Positions 26,510 to 36,101 of a stretch of DNA of 64,000 nt are shown in pieces; the stretch's first letter is position 1, and every line of letters begins with the position of its first letter. The notes beneath the pieces were generated by a model. It worked only from the letters and a program-made list of their open reading frames with translations. It had not been told where the DNA came from and did no database searches. Source of the stretch: Candidatus Brevundimonas colombiensis (GTDB lineage Bacteria; Pseudomonadota; Alphaproteobacteria; Caulobacterales; Caulobacteraceae); NCBI GenBank assembly GCA_029202665.1, contig CP119326.1, positions 248,001 to 312,000 on the forward strand, in the 5' to 3' direction. The position numbers and the translations under genes are program-made.

Positions 26510-27649
26510 TCAGATCATCACGCGCGCCCGCACGGCCTCGGCGATCCGCGCCTGTCCCGCCGCATTGGGGTGGACGGCGTCGAACATCAGGTCGCCCGCG
26601 AAGACGCCGCCGAACAGGGTCTTCCCGTCGATGGGCGTCGCCAGCCCCCTGGCCGCCGCGACCTCGACCGCGGCGCCACGGATGGCGTCCTGCATCCCAT
26701 AGCTCGCCCTGCCCTGGGCGGGATCGGACGGACAGCCGGTCATTAGCAGCACATCCCCCGTCGCCGCCGCCCGGTCGATCAGAGACCCCAGTTGCGTCTT
26801 GTAGGTCGCCGCCGCCGTCCCCGCATTCCAGTCGTTGATCGTCAGACCGATCACCGTCAGGTCCGCCGCCGCGACCGGCAGCGCGCCATATGCACGGTAC
26901 GGCTGATCCGTCGCGATCCAGTCCGCGACCTTCGATCCGCCCCATCCGGCGTTGATCACCCGCGCGCGCCTCGCCTCCGACCGCCAGGCGACCCCGCCCA
27001 CGACGAACACCGCCCCGCCCGAGGCCCAGCGCACCGTCACCGGCCCGCTGGTCTCTGGAAAGGTCACGGTCGTCGCCTCCATCGCCGCCGCCTTGGTCGT
27101 ATTGACCGTGGCTCGCGCCACACCGTTCGTCTCGACCGTCAGGACCCCCAGCGCCGTATTGGTCACGGCCCACAGGTCGAACCGATCCACCGGACTGTCG
27201 GGCTGGAAACGCCATCCGCCGGTCGAGCCCGCAGCGCCGGCAAACAGTTTGCCGCCCATCCCCGCCAAGGCGTTGACGCTCCAGCCGCTGCCCAGCGTCA
27301 CGCGCGGATCATAGGCCGCATAGCCGCCACTGGCCCCATCCGCCGCGCCCGCTCCGGCGACCGAGGCCGCCGACGCGGGCAGGCCCCGTCTGCTCATCGA
27401 CGCCGCCAGTCGTTCGGGCCAGGCGCCGCCCCGCGCATTGGGGGTCCAGCCCCCGGCGACCCCGCCGAACCCTTGCGTCACGCTGTCGCCGATGCACAGC
27501 AGACGCGCCTCGCGCCCGCCCGCCTGCATCGTCCTGACCGCCGCCGACCAGACGGGGAGGTCGGGAACGGCGAACCGCGTCCCTCCCAAGACACCGCCCA
27601 GCACCCCGCCCGGCGCCGCCGACGCCGCGCCGATCCTGACGCCCGGCAT
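26510..27649 (-). CDS. SGNH/GDSL-type hydrolase, putative GTA head-spike protein
   Basis: The 379-residue protein has an N-terminal attachment-like segment, then an SGNH hydrolase fold. It contains block I LCIGDSVTQGF (Ser), LGLTINDWNAG-like block III (VIGLTINDWNA) and block V FDAVHPN (Asp, His). A beta-rich insert lies at about residues 90-220. ATG 27649 overlaps the stop of the spike base gene by one base (TGATG). This resembles the two-gene head-spike module (GhsA-GhsB) of R. capsulatus, which is at a separate locus there. Polysaccharide deacylase activity is inferred from the fold. Confidence 0.8.
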   Translation of the reverse strand: MPGVRIGAASAAPGGVLGGVLGGTRFAVPDLPVWSAAVRTMQAGGREARLLCIGDSVTQGFGGVAGGWTPNARGGAWPERLAASMSRRGLPASAASVAGAGAADGASGGYAAYDPRVTLGSGWSVNALAGMGGKLFAGAAGSTGGWRFQPDSPVDRFDLWAVTNTALGVLTVETNGVARATVNTTKAAAMEATTVTFPETSGPVTVRWASGGAVFVVGGVAWRSEARRARVINAGWGGSKVADWIATDQPYRAYGALPVAAADLTVIGLTINDWNAGTAAATYKTQLGSLIDRAAATGDVLLMTGCPSDPAQGRASYGMQDAIRGAAVEVAAARGLATPIDGKTLFGGVFAGDLMFDAVHPNAAGQARIAEAVRARVMI

Positions 27650-27936
27650 CAGTCGAAGACCGCCACGATCTGGCCGGCCGTCGTTCCGGTGGCCAGCACC
27701 CGTCGCACCTGCACCGGCAGCCAGCCGACCGGATGATTGGCGAAGGTCACGGCGTCGGCATCCTCGCCGCCCGTCGTCAGCACCCGGACATTGCCCGCCG
27801 CCCCGACATACAGCGCCTTGGCGTAGGTGTTCAGGTCCGCCGTATCGCTGGGGGTCACCGCCTGCGCGCGCCGTGCCGGTCCCCCGGCCTCGCGCCCATG
27901 GCTCAGCAATCCGTCCCGCTCGGGAATGGCCGGCAT
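27649..27936 (-). CDS. Spike base protein, RCAP_Rcc01079-like
   Basis: This 95-residue protein (AVTPSDTADLNTYAKALYVG, NVRVLTTGGEDADAVTF, HPVGWLPVQVRRVLATGTTA) matches the short spike-base family whose R. capsulatus member Rcc01079 anchors head spikes on GTA capsids. AGGAGA lies 5 bases before the ATG. The overlap with the SGNH hydrolase gene supports a joint base-plus-spike function. A palindromic repeat separates it from the terminase. Confidence 0.82.
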   Translation of the reverse strand: MPAIPERDGLLSHGREAGGPARRAQAVTPSDTADLNTYAKALYVGAAGNVRVLTTGGEDADAVTFANHPVGWLPVQVRRVLATGTTAGQIVAVFD

Positions 27937-27960
27937 ATCGTCTCTCCTGTCGTTCAAAAA

Positions 27961-28122
27961 TCTCCCTCCCCCGGCGGGGGAGGGTGGCTGAGCCGCAGGC
28001 GAAGCCGGGTAGGGGCGGCGACGCGACCAGCCCGCCACCCTGCGCGCCCTGCATGGCCGCCCCCACCCGGTCGCCCCCACCCGGTCGCTTCGCGACCACC
28101 CTCCCCGAACGGGGAGGGAGAA
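27961..28122. repeat. GC-rich palindromic element (copy 3) between terminase and spike base
   Basis: TCTCCCTCCCCCGGCGGGGG on the left and CACCCTCCCCGAACGGGGAG on the right bound a variable centre. The right half contains a direct 14-bp duplication (CCCCCACCCGGTCG twice). It fills the gap downstream of the terminase stop. Confidence 0.85.
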
Positions 28123-28127
28123 GTCCC

Positions 28128-29297
28128 CTAAAGCCCCCGCACCCTCGGCCCGGCCGAGCGCGCCTCCAGCATCAGCCGCGTGATCCCCCACACCAGGGCG
28201 TCGGCCCGGTCGGGGCTGGGTCCGCCCTCGGACCCCAGAGCCAGCATCTCTTCCTCCAGGGCCGAAAAGGCGTCGCAGTGGATCACACGCCCCTGTTCGT
28301 ACAGCAGCGCCACCGGCTCGGCCCGCGCGGCCTTGGACCGCGTGGCGTGGACCATTTCGATCTTGGCCGGACAGTCGCTGGCCCCCAGGACCGCGCGCAC
28401 CATGTCGCCGCCCTGATTGCCCTCCGCAATCACCTCCTGCGCCCCGAACTCGCGCGCGGCCTGACAGACCACGGCGGCCCAGCCGCTGGGCGAGCGCCCC
28501 CGGACCGTCCGGTCGGCCAGGACGAAGGCCCGGCCGTCCTTTCGCCCGACCACCACCACGCCGCAGGCGTCGCCCCGCGCGGTCGCCGGCGGATCGACCG
28601 CCACCACCACCCGGTCCAGCTCCGGCGGCCGCGCGCCCCTGGCCCGCCTCAGTTCCTCGATGCAGAACAAGGCGCCCTCGCCCTCGACCACCAGGCCTTC
28701 CAGCTCCTGCGCGGCCAGTCGCGTGCCGCCATAGACATCGTTCAGATGCGCCAGGAACCCCGGCGACAGATTGTGCGCGTTCAGCGCCGTCTGGGCCCGC
28801 TCCGTCACCGTCCCGGCCTCGGCCATCAGTTGGCGCAGCGCCGGGATCGGCCGTGGCGTCGTCGTCACGGCCAGCAGCGGTTCGGTCCCCAGCCGCAGTC
28901 CAAACCTCAGGTTCGACAACACCCGGTCGGGGCGTCGCCAGGCGCAGAACTCGTCGGCCCAGGCCGCATGGAACTGCGGCCCTCTCAGACTGTCGGGATC
29001 TTCCGCCGAAAACGCATAGGCCGCCGACTGATTGCCCCACACCAGCCGCCGCCGCCCGGCCTCCCAGCGCGGCCGGTCGCCCGGCTCCGCCAGCGCCTTG
29101 ATCCCCGACGTCCCCTCCACCATCACTTCGCGCACGTCGTGCAGGGCGGGGCCGACCAGGGCCAGGGTGATGCCGGAAAACTCGCGCGCCAGCACGTCGA
29201 TCCAGACCGACCCGGCGAAGGTCTTGCCCGATCCCCGGCCGCCCAGCAGCAGCCAGGTCTTCAGCGTCCGATCAGCCGGCTGGTGCTGATGCTTCAA
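28128..29297 (-). CDS. GTA gp2, terminase large subunit
   Basis: The protein carries the ATPase Walker A motif LLLGGRGSGKTFAG near the N-terminus, WADEFCAWRRPDRVLSNL (Walker B/C region), LAVTTTPRPI, and the nuclease domain with VVAVDPPATARGDACGVVVV (acidic residue) and ALVWGITRLML near the end. It packages DNA into the head. The 5' end is uncertain: a TTG at 29297, overlapping gp1, gives 389 residues. The frame is open to an ATG at 29465, but that part is only a shifted reading of gp1. Confidence 0.93.
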   Translation of the reverse strand: MKHQHQPADRTLKTWLLLGGRGSGKTFAGSVWIDVLAREFSGITLALVGPALHDVREVMVEGTSGIKALAEPGDRPRWEAGRRRLVWGNQSAAYAFSAEDPDSLRGPQFHAAWADEFCAWRRPDRVLSNLRFGLRLGTEPLLAVTTTPRPIPALRQLMAEAGTVTERAQTALNAHNLSPGFLAHLNDVYGGTRLAAQELEGLVVEGEGALFCIEELRRARGARPPELDRVVVAVDPPATARGDACGVVVVGRKDGRAFVLADRTVRGRSPSGWAAVVCQAAREFGAQEVIAEGNQGGDMVRAVLGASDCPAKIEMVHATRSKAARAEPVALLYEQGRVIHCDAFSALEEEMLALGSEGGPSPDRADALVWGITRLMLEARSAGPRVRGL

Positions 29298-29709
29298 CAG
29301 CTGATAATGACTGATCTGCAGCCTTAGCTCTTGCCCGTTCGTCGGCTTCCGCCTGCTTCTCTTCCAGAATCCGATCCGCCCGCTCGTATTCGACGAGCAG
29401 CTTTTTTCGGAGCAGTTCGTCTTCTGCGGGGTCGTAGGTTCGTCCACCCATCTCGTCCTCTTCATCCTCGCTCAGGCACAGCAGGCGCATCGCCTCGACC
29501 GCCTTGGCCGAGCGCGCGATCACGCCGATCTGGCGCGCGACCTTCTCGGCCGCGCCCGTCTCGCCGACATCGGTCCTGCAGACGGCCTCAGCGGCCTCTT
29601 CGATCTTGGTCTTCAGCTTCAGGAACAGCGGCTCCAGCCAGCCGGCGCAGGCTGCGGCGCTGTCGCCGCCGTCCCGGCCGCCCTCTTCGTCATCACGATT
29701 TCCCGCCAT
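29272..29709 (-). CDS. GTA gp1, terminase small subunit-like protein
   Basis: The 145-residue protein occupies the gp1 place upstream of the large terminase. It begins MAGNRDDEEGGRDGG, followed by WLEPLFLKLKTKIEEAAEAV, RQIGVIARSAKAVEAMRLL, and a charged helical C-terminus. Gp1 of R. capsulatus acts as the small terminase. ATG 29709 is chosen from the family-like start; the frame continues upstream to 29847. It overlaps gp2 by about 26 bp. Confidence 0.8.
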   Translation of the reverse strand: MAGNRDDEEGGRDGGDSAAACAGWLEPLFLKLKTKIEEAAEAVCRTDVGETGAAEKVARQIGVIARSAKAVEAMRLLCLSEDEEDEMGGRTYDPAEDELLRKKLLVEYERADRILEEKQAEADERARAKAADQSLSAVEASAPAG

Positions 29710-29824
29710 GCCCAAACCATAGCGCACCAGCGTCCTCAGGCCGGAAGAAGGCCTGCATAATTCGCCATCGGCTTGTTTCGATTGAGGTTTAACCAGCCGC
29801 ATTGCGCTGGCTAGGGGGCCTGAC
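29710..29824 (-). promoter_or_regulatory. Upstream region of the GTA cluster
   Basis: These 115 bp between gp1 and the ycgN stop should hold the main GTA promoter. Reading toward gp1 there is a dyad CCAGC-N8-GCTGG (29793-29810), then a TA-rich stretch GGTTAAACCTCAATCGAAAC. No confident -35/-10 pair is seen. The dyad could equally be the ycgN terminator, although no U-run follows it. Confidence 0.35.
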
Positions 29825-30286
29825 CTAGCGTTCGCGACCGCGTTCAACCGCCCATTCCGGCGCCTCGAAGTCCAGCGCGTCCTCCGGTTCGGCCAGCGAC
29901 AGCTCCGAAATCGTCTGCCCCCGCACCGACACCCCGGCCGTGTGCACCGTCTCGCGACTGCCCGAGACCAGAGGATGCCATTTCGCCAGCGTCCGCCCTT
30001 CGTTCAGCCGGCGATAGGCGCAGGACTTGGGCATCCACGCCAGCGCCTCGATGTTTCCGGGCGTCAGCTTGATGCAGTCGGGCACCTGGGCCTTGCGGTT
30101 CGCATAGTCCGAGCACGAACAGGCCTTGGAATCGAACAGTTTGCAGTGGACCCGCGTCGGAATGACCTCGCCGGAATCCTCATCCTCGAACCGGATCACG
30201 CAGCACAGCCCGCACCCGTCGCACAGCCCCTCCCATTCGGTCGGCGACATCTCGTCCAGGGTCTTGGTTTCCCAGTAGGCTTGCAT
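29825..30286 (-). CDS. YcgN-type cysteine cluster protein (UPF0260)
   Basis: The ~153-residue protein carries the family pattern: MSPTEWEGLCDGCGLCCVIR, KLFDSKACSCSDYANR, VPDCIKLTPGN and CAYRRLNEGRTLAKWHPL. Eight conserved cysteines suggest zinc or iron-sulfur binding. Function is unknown across bacteria. ATG 30286 is preferred over 30298 because family members start near MQAYWE. It follows the SMR gene by 40 bp on the same strand. Confidence 0.9.
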   Translation of the reverse strand: MQAYWETKTLDEMSPTEWEGLCDGCGLCCVIRFEDEDSGEVIPTRVHCKLFDSKACSCSDYANRKAQVPDCIKLTPGNIEALAWMPKSCAYRRLNEGRTLAKWHPLVSGSRETVHTAGVSVRGQTISELSLAEPEDALDFEAPEWAVERGRER

Positions 30287-30326
30287 GGCGCGCCTCATAC
30301 GCGCCCATTCGGGCGATGTCGCGGCC

Positions 30327-30665
30327 TCAATGCCCCACCGTGCGGGAGAACAGATTGATCACCACCACCCCGCCAACGATCATCGCCAGGCCGGCGATGG
30401 CCGGCGGGTCCAGTCTCTGGCGGAACGCGACGGCGCCGATGATCGAGATCAGCACCACCCCCAACCCGCTCCAGATCGCATAGGCGATCCCCACCGGCAT
30501 CTGTTTCAGCGCAATGGACAGCAAATAGAAGGCCAGGCCGTAGCAGACCGCCATTCCCGCCGTCGGCCAGGCCCGCGTGAACTGATGCGAGGCCTGCAGC
30601 AGGCTGGTCCCCGCCACCTCCAGCATGATGGCGCCCAACAGTGCGGCCCAGGTCGCAAAACTCAT
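30327..30665 (-). CDS. Small multidrug resistance (SMR) family transporter
   Basis: The 112-residue protein has four membrane helices and the essential glutamate of helix 1 (Glu16 in LGAIMLEVAGT). GIAYAIWSGLGVVLI in helix 3 is the SMR signature. It exports quaternary ammonium or guanidinium-like cations by proton antiport as a dimer. ATGA overlap with the tetR-type gene just upstream suggests one operon in which the regulator controls its own pump. EmrE/QacE type versus SugE/Gdx type cannot be fixed by eye. Confidence 0.92.
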   Translation of the reverse strand: MSFATWAALLGAIMLEVAGTSLLQASHQFTRAWPTAGMAVCYGLAFYLLSIALKQMPVGIAYAIWSGLGVVLISIIGAVAFRQRLDPPAIAGLAMIVGGVVVINLFSRTVGH

Positions 30666-31240
30666 GCGTCATTGGCCGTGATCGGGTGGCCGGGCGTCAG
30701 TAGCGACAGCAGCGCCTGCCTCTGGTCGGGCGAAACCTGATGCGTTCCGAACAGGTCCGACATCCACAGCCCGTCCGCGATAAGCCTCAGCATCACGGCG
30801 TCGTCGGCACCGACCGGATCGCTGGGATCATCCCCCTTCACCTTGTCGATCCACCCGTTCCAGCGGCGCGCCAGATTGGGGTCGATGGCGCAGGCGGCCA
30901 TGATGACCCGGCCGATGCTGACGTTCTGCGGCGTCACCGGCTCGTTCACCGTCGCCCTCAGATAGGCGCGCGCATTGCGGCCATAGGGTTCGGGATCACG
31001 CGCGGCCTCGGCCAGGATCATGTCCGTGTGCATCCGCCCCAGATGATCGACCATCCCTTCCAACAGCGCGATCTTGCTGGGAAAATGATGCAGCAGGGCG
31101 CCCTTGCTGACGCTCGTCCGCGCCGCCACCGCATCCAGGGTAAAGCCCGACGCCCCCAGCTCCGCCGCCACTTCCAGCGCCTTTTCGATGATTTCGGCGC
31201 GCGTATCGCTGGGCGCGCGGCGGCGTGCAGTCGTGTCCAT
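30662..31240 (-). CDS. TetR/AcrR-family transcriptional regulator
   Basis: The 192-residue protein has an N-terminal helix-turn-helix (IIEKALEVAAELGASGFTLD, RTSVSKGALLHHFPSK) followed by a helical ligand-binding domain. The 3' overlap with the SMR transporter points to a drug-responsive repressor of that pump. It is divergent from the ABC-F gene; the 83-bp gap contains the likely operators. Confidence 0.92.
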   Translation of the reverse strand: MDTTARRRAPSDTRAEIIEKALEVAAELGASGFTLDAVAARTSVSKGALLHHFPSKIALLEGMVDHLGRMHTDMILAEAARDPEPYGRNARAYLRATVNEPVTPQNVSIGRVIMAACAIDPNLARRWNGWIDKVKGDDPSDPVGADDAVMLRLIADGLWMSDLFGTHQVSPDQRQALLSLLTPGHPITANDA

Positions 31241-31323
31241 CGCCCTTACATACCAACCGGACGGTAACAGTCAAATCTCAAAGGTCGTGGCGGTTCGGCC
31301 TGCCCTCCTCTATATGGCCGCCC

Positions 31324-33138
<1,815 letters not shown>

Positions 33139-33200
33139 GTGTGCTAGACTATCCCTCTGGCTGTCGGGCCGCAGAACCGCGCTGAAGGACAAGGCCGAAG

Positions 33201-34094
33201 ATGTCGATCATGCCGTCGTTGTGGGTAATCGCCGCCGCCGCAGCCCCGTTCGTCCAGGCGCCTTCGGAACCGGCGCCCCTGCCCGTGGCTGTCATGCTGC
33301 CGCAGTTGGCCATGCAGGATTGTGACCTGGCTTCCAGGCAGCAGGTCTTCGTGTATCGCACCCTGATGACATCGGATGGGGCAGAGCTCAAACTGACCTA
33401 CGCCCCTTCTACGGACCAATGCAGCATTGAACTGGATGCAGCCGGAGCCGCCGCAATTTCCACCCTGTCAGACATCTTGTCCGAAGACGGATGGGAACGA
33501 CTGCCGACAACGGAATCACGATGGGCTGTTGTGGACGCCCTGTGGCGCAAAAATGATCGTCTCATCGAGGTCAATCGTTGGCGTAAGACGCAGCATGAAG
33601 ACGGCCCTTCAGGCGCCGTTTTCGTCACGGCTGCGGACGGCCTATCTGGTCAACAGACTCTGTCGACGAGAAAAAGACAGCTGCGGCCTCTTGCAGATGC
33701 TCTGATCGCGGCCGTCTTTGATCTGTGCCCAAGCCTGGTTCGCGGACGCGCCGCCGACTTTGCGGAGCTGTGGGAGATAGAGCCTGAGGCCATCCTTAAT
33801 CAGGAAGTCTTGGCCGATCCGACCCAGGGCACGATAGATGTGCGAGGCGGCGAGGAGTGCAGCATCCTCGTCAGCGGGCCCGCCACGCCCGACGCCATCC
33901 AGGCCTTGACCGCGGCTGCGCAGACCCACGGCCTGAAGCGCGACGCCAACGGCGTCTTACGCGGCGGTGACATCGAGATTCAAACCGAGGCGCGAGAGTC
34001 GATCCCGCTCAACTGGCCCTCCTGGGCCCGCTCGGATTATGCAAGCGTTTCCATTTCGGTCAGGTCAAACCAACGTCAAGACGCCGAGCGATAG
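33201..34094 (+). CDS. Hypothetical exported protein (first of a tandem pair)
   Basis: The 297-residue protein begins with a signal-peptide-like segment (MPSLWVIAAAAAPFVQA). The mature part appears to contain two related halves: CSIELDAAGAAAISTLSDIL in the first and CSILVSGPATPDAIQALTAA in the second, each followed by a variable strand-rich part. The following gene has the same layout (its PQG/SQGSIRL and CQILLAGPQ segments align), so the two are tandem duplicates. No known family is recognised. Confidence 0.7.
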   Translation: MSIMPSLWVIAAAAAPFVQAPSEPAPLPVAVMLPQLAMQDCDLASRQQVFVYRTLMTSDGAELKLTYAPSTDQCSIELDAAGAAAISTLSDILSEDGWERLPTTESRWAVVDALWRKNDRLIEVNRWRKTQHEDGPSGAVFVTAADGLSGQQTLSTRKRQLRPLADALIAAVFDLCPSLVRGRAADFAELWEIEPEAILNQEVLADPTQGTIDVRGGEECSILVSGPATPDAIQALTAAAQTHGLKRDANGVLRGGDIEIQTEARESIPLNWPSWARSDYASVSISVRSNQRQDAER

Positions 34095-34161
34095 ACATTA
34101 TGGAACGGCTAGGCCCCGGCCGATCACGGTGCTTGGAAGACAAAGAGGCTATTCTGGCGAC

Positions 34162-35004
34162 ATGACCTTTCGCGCACTTGTTCCCACTCTGATCGCGCTC
34201 ACGCTTTGGGCGCACCCCAGCCAGGCGCAGCAGACGACCGCGCAGTCCGTGCAGGACCTTCTCTTCACCCGTTGCGACGCCGCCGTCGCGGAGGGACAGG
34301 CGGATATTTCCGAGGGCGTCGCGACATCGGACGGTTTGGAGATCAGCTTCGCCACCGTGCAGGCGGACGGCGCCTGTCAGGTCTTCGTCCAGTCCAACGT
34401 CGGTGTGGCGGTCAAGGCGCTGACCGACCGTTTCAGCGCCGATCAGGACTGGTCCTTGGCGGGCGATAATCTCTGGCGGTCTCAAACCCGAATGATCGCC
34501 ATCCAGTCGTTCGATGAAGACGGCGTGCCGGGCGCATCCATCGTCAGCGTCCCTGTTGCAGGCAAATGGGGCCTTCAGATGCTGGAGGCGGCCGATCGCG
34601 CCCGACGCCCCCTGGTCGATGTCGCTCTTCGCGCGGCGGCTGTCGTCTGCCCGGCTCTGGACCTCAACAACGAAACAGCGCGCGTCGCCGTGCTCAAGGC
34701 GGAACCCGAACTGGCGTCGCGTCGCCTCGCAGCCGATGCCTCGCAAGGGTCCATTCGCCTGCACCCCATGGGGAACGGCGACTGCCAAATCCTGCTTGCA
34801 GGACCTCAGGCCCGGACCGCAGCCCGTGCGGTTCTTGCTGACGCCGAAGCTCGGGGCTATCGCGAAAATGACGGCGGCGTCATGCTGAAGGGCGATCGCG
34901 CCATCGCGGTCGCTGAGAGCGAAGACGAGGATCAGCCCGGTTTCATCATACTCGTGGTCCCAACGGCCCTGTTGGGCGACCGCGCACAGTTCTCCGCGCC
35001 CTGA
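34162..35004 (+). CDS. Hypothetical exported protein (second of a tandem pair)
   Basis: The 280-residue protein has a clear signal peptide (MTFRALVPTLIALTLWAHPS then QAQ) and is a paralogue of the upstream gene. ACQVFVQSNVGVAVKALTDR and CQILLAGPQARTAARAVLAD match the two CSI-segments of the neighbour, and ASQGSIRLHPMGNGD matches PTQGTIDVRGGEE. Spacing of 67 bp suggests joint transcription. It is probably periplasmic. Function unknown. Confidence 0.7.
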   Translation: MTFRALVPTLIALTLWAHPSQAQQTTAQSVQDLLFTRCDAAVAEGQADISEGVATSDGLEISFATVQADGACQVFVQSNVGVAVKALTDRFSADQDWSLAGDNLWRSQTRMIAIQSFDEDGVPGASIVSVPVAGKWGLQMLEAADRARRPLVDVALRAAAVVCPALDLNNETARVAVLKAEPELASRRLAADASQGSIRLHPMGNGDCQILLAGPQARTAARAVLADAEARGYRENDGGVMLKGDRAIAVAESEDEDQPGFIILVVPTALLGDRAQFSAP

Positions 35005-35073
35005 CCCCGCAACTTGCCCCCGACGTAAGCGTTGCCTTTGCGTCCATCATTCTAAAGGTCACGCATAGGCCTC

Positions 35074-36042
35074 ATGACCCTGCGCACCCACGTCGTTGAT
35101 TTCGCTCCGCCTCAACAGGCGGCCGTGCGTCGCATCGACGCCGCCCTGGCCCGCGCGCCGCGTCTGCGGACCGACGGCTGGCGGATCGATGCGGGCCAGC
35201 GGTTGTCGCTGTGGCTGGATGCGGCGGCCGGGCGCGTCACCACGCCCCGCCTGAAGAAGCGCGGCGTGACGGTGGAGATCGTCCAGACCGACGGCGACCA
35301 TCCGGTTCCCTTACGCATCCTGCATCCGGCGGGCGCGCCGCGCGCCGTCATCCTGGACATTCACGGCGGCGGCTGGGTGCTGGGCAGCGCCGGGCTGAAC
35401 GACCGGCTGAACGCCCATCTGGCGCATCACGGCTTTTGTGTCGTCTCGGTCGATTATCGCCTGCTGTCCGAGCGTCGGCAGGTCTATATCGACGCCGCCA
35501 TCGCCGACTGCCTGGCCGCCGCCTACTGGACCGTGACCCATGTCGACCGCCTGGGCGCCGCGACCCTGTTCATCGCGGGCGAATCCGCGGGGGCGCATCT
35601 GGCGGCCCTGACCGCCGTGGCCCTGCGCGACAAGGGGCTGATCGATCTGGTCAAGGGCTGCGTCTTCACCTACGGCGTCTTCGACCTGTCGGGGACCGAA
35701 AGCGTGCGTTCCGCAGGGCCTGAGACCCTGCTGTTCAACGGCCCGACGATGCGGGCCGACCTGGCCCGCCTGGCCCCCGACCGCGACGAGGCGGGCCTGC
35801 GCCAGCCCGACGTCTCGCCCCTGTACGCCGACCTGACCGGCCTGCCGCCCGCCCTGTTCCTGGCCGGCGAATACGACCCCCTGTTCGAGGACAGCCTGTT
35901 GATGGCGACGCGCTGGGGCGAGGCGTCCGACGCCGACCTGATCCGCGTGCCCGAGGTCCCGCACGGCTTCCTGCACTTCGGCGGTCCCGCCGCCCGCGGC
36001 GCCCGGCGCGCCATCCGCACCTGGCTGGACGCCAGGCTCTAA
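35074..36042 (+). CDS. Alpha/beta-hydrolase esterase of the hormone-sensitive lipase type
   Basis: The 322-residue protein shows the HSL-family layout: oxyanion motif DIHGGGWVLGS, nucleophile GESAGAH, acid in LAGEYDPLFEDS and His in VPHGFLHFGG. It should hydrolyse short acyl esters in the cytosol; there is no signal peptide. The length is normal. A 69-bp gap separates it from the exported pair and it is likely a separate unit. Confidence 0.9.
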   Translation: MTLRTHVVDFAPPQQAAVRRIDAALARAPRLRTDGWRIDAGQRLSLWLDAAAGRVTTPRLKKRGVTVEIVQTDGDHPVPLRILHPAGAPRAVILDIHGGGWVLGSAGLNDRLNAHLAHHGFCVVSVDYRLLSERRQVYIDAAIADCLAAAYWTVTHVDRLGAATLFIAGESAGAHLAALTAVALRDKGLIDLVKGCVFTYGVFDLSGTESVRSAGPETLLFNGPTMRADLARLAPDRDEAGLRQPDVSPLYADLTGLPPALFLAGEYDPLFEDSLLMATRWGEASDADLIRVPEVPHGFLHFGGPAARGARRAIRTWLDARL

Positions 36043-36101
36043 AAGTCCTCTCTCCCTTCCCCTCATTCCGGCTTTCGCCGCGATGCGCGGGTAAAGGGGG
36101 A

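Larger units (their letters stand above)
9929..29709 (-). mobile_element. Gene transfer agent structural cluster (gp1 to gp15) with inserted accessory genes
   Basis: Seventeen recognisable head, tail and baseplate genes lie in the canonical order of the Rhodobacter capsulatus-type GTA, all on the minus strand, with many stop-start overlaps. No integrase, excisionase, phage repressor, replication gene or holin is present, which argues for a domesticated GTA rather than an active prophage. Accessory genes interrupt it: a spike pair and acyltransferase (25422-27936, same strand) and three opposite-strand blocks (13705-14145, 16224-17651, 21633-23312). Palindromic repeats occur at several junctions. 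gp11 is frameshifted, so functionality is uncertain. Confidence 0.9.

Noticed and set aside
9929..29709. Active prophage
   Set aside because: No integrase, attachment repeats, repressor, replication or holin genes, and the gene order is exactly that of cluster-1 GTAs.
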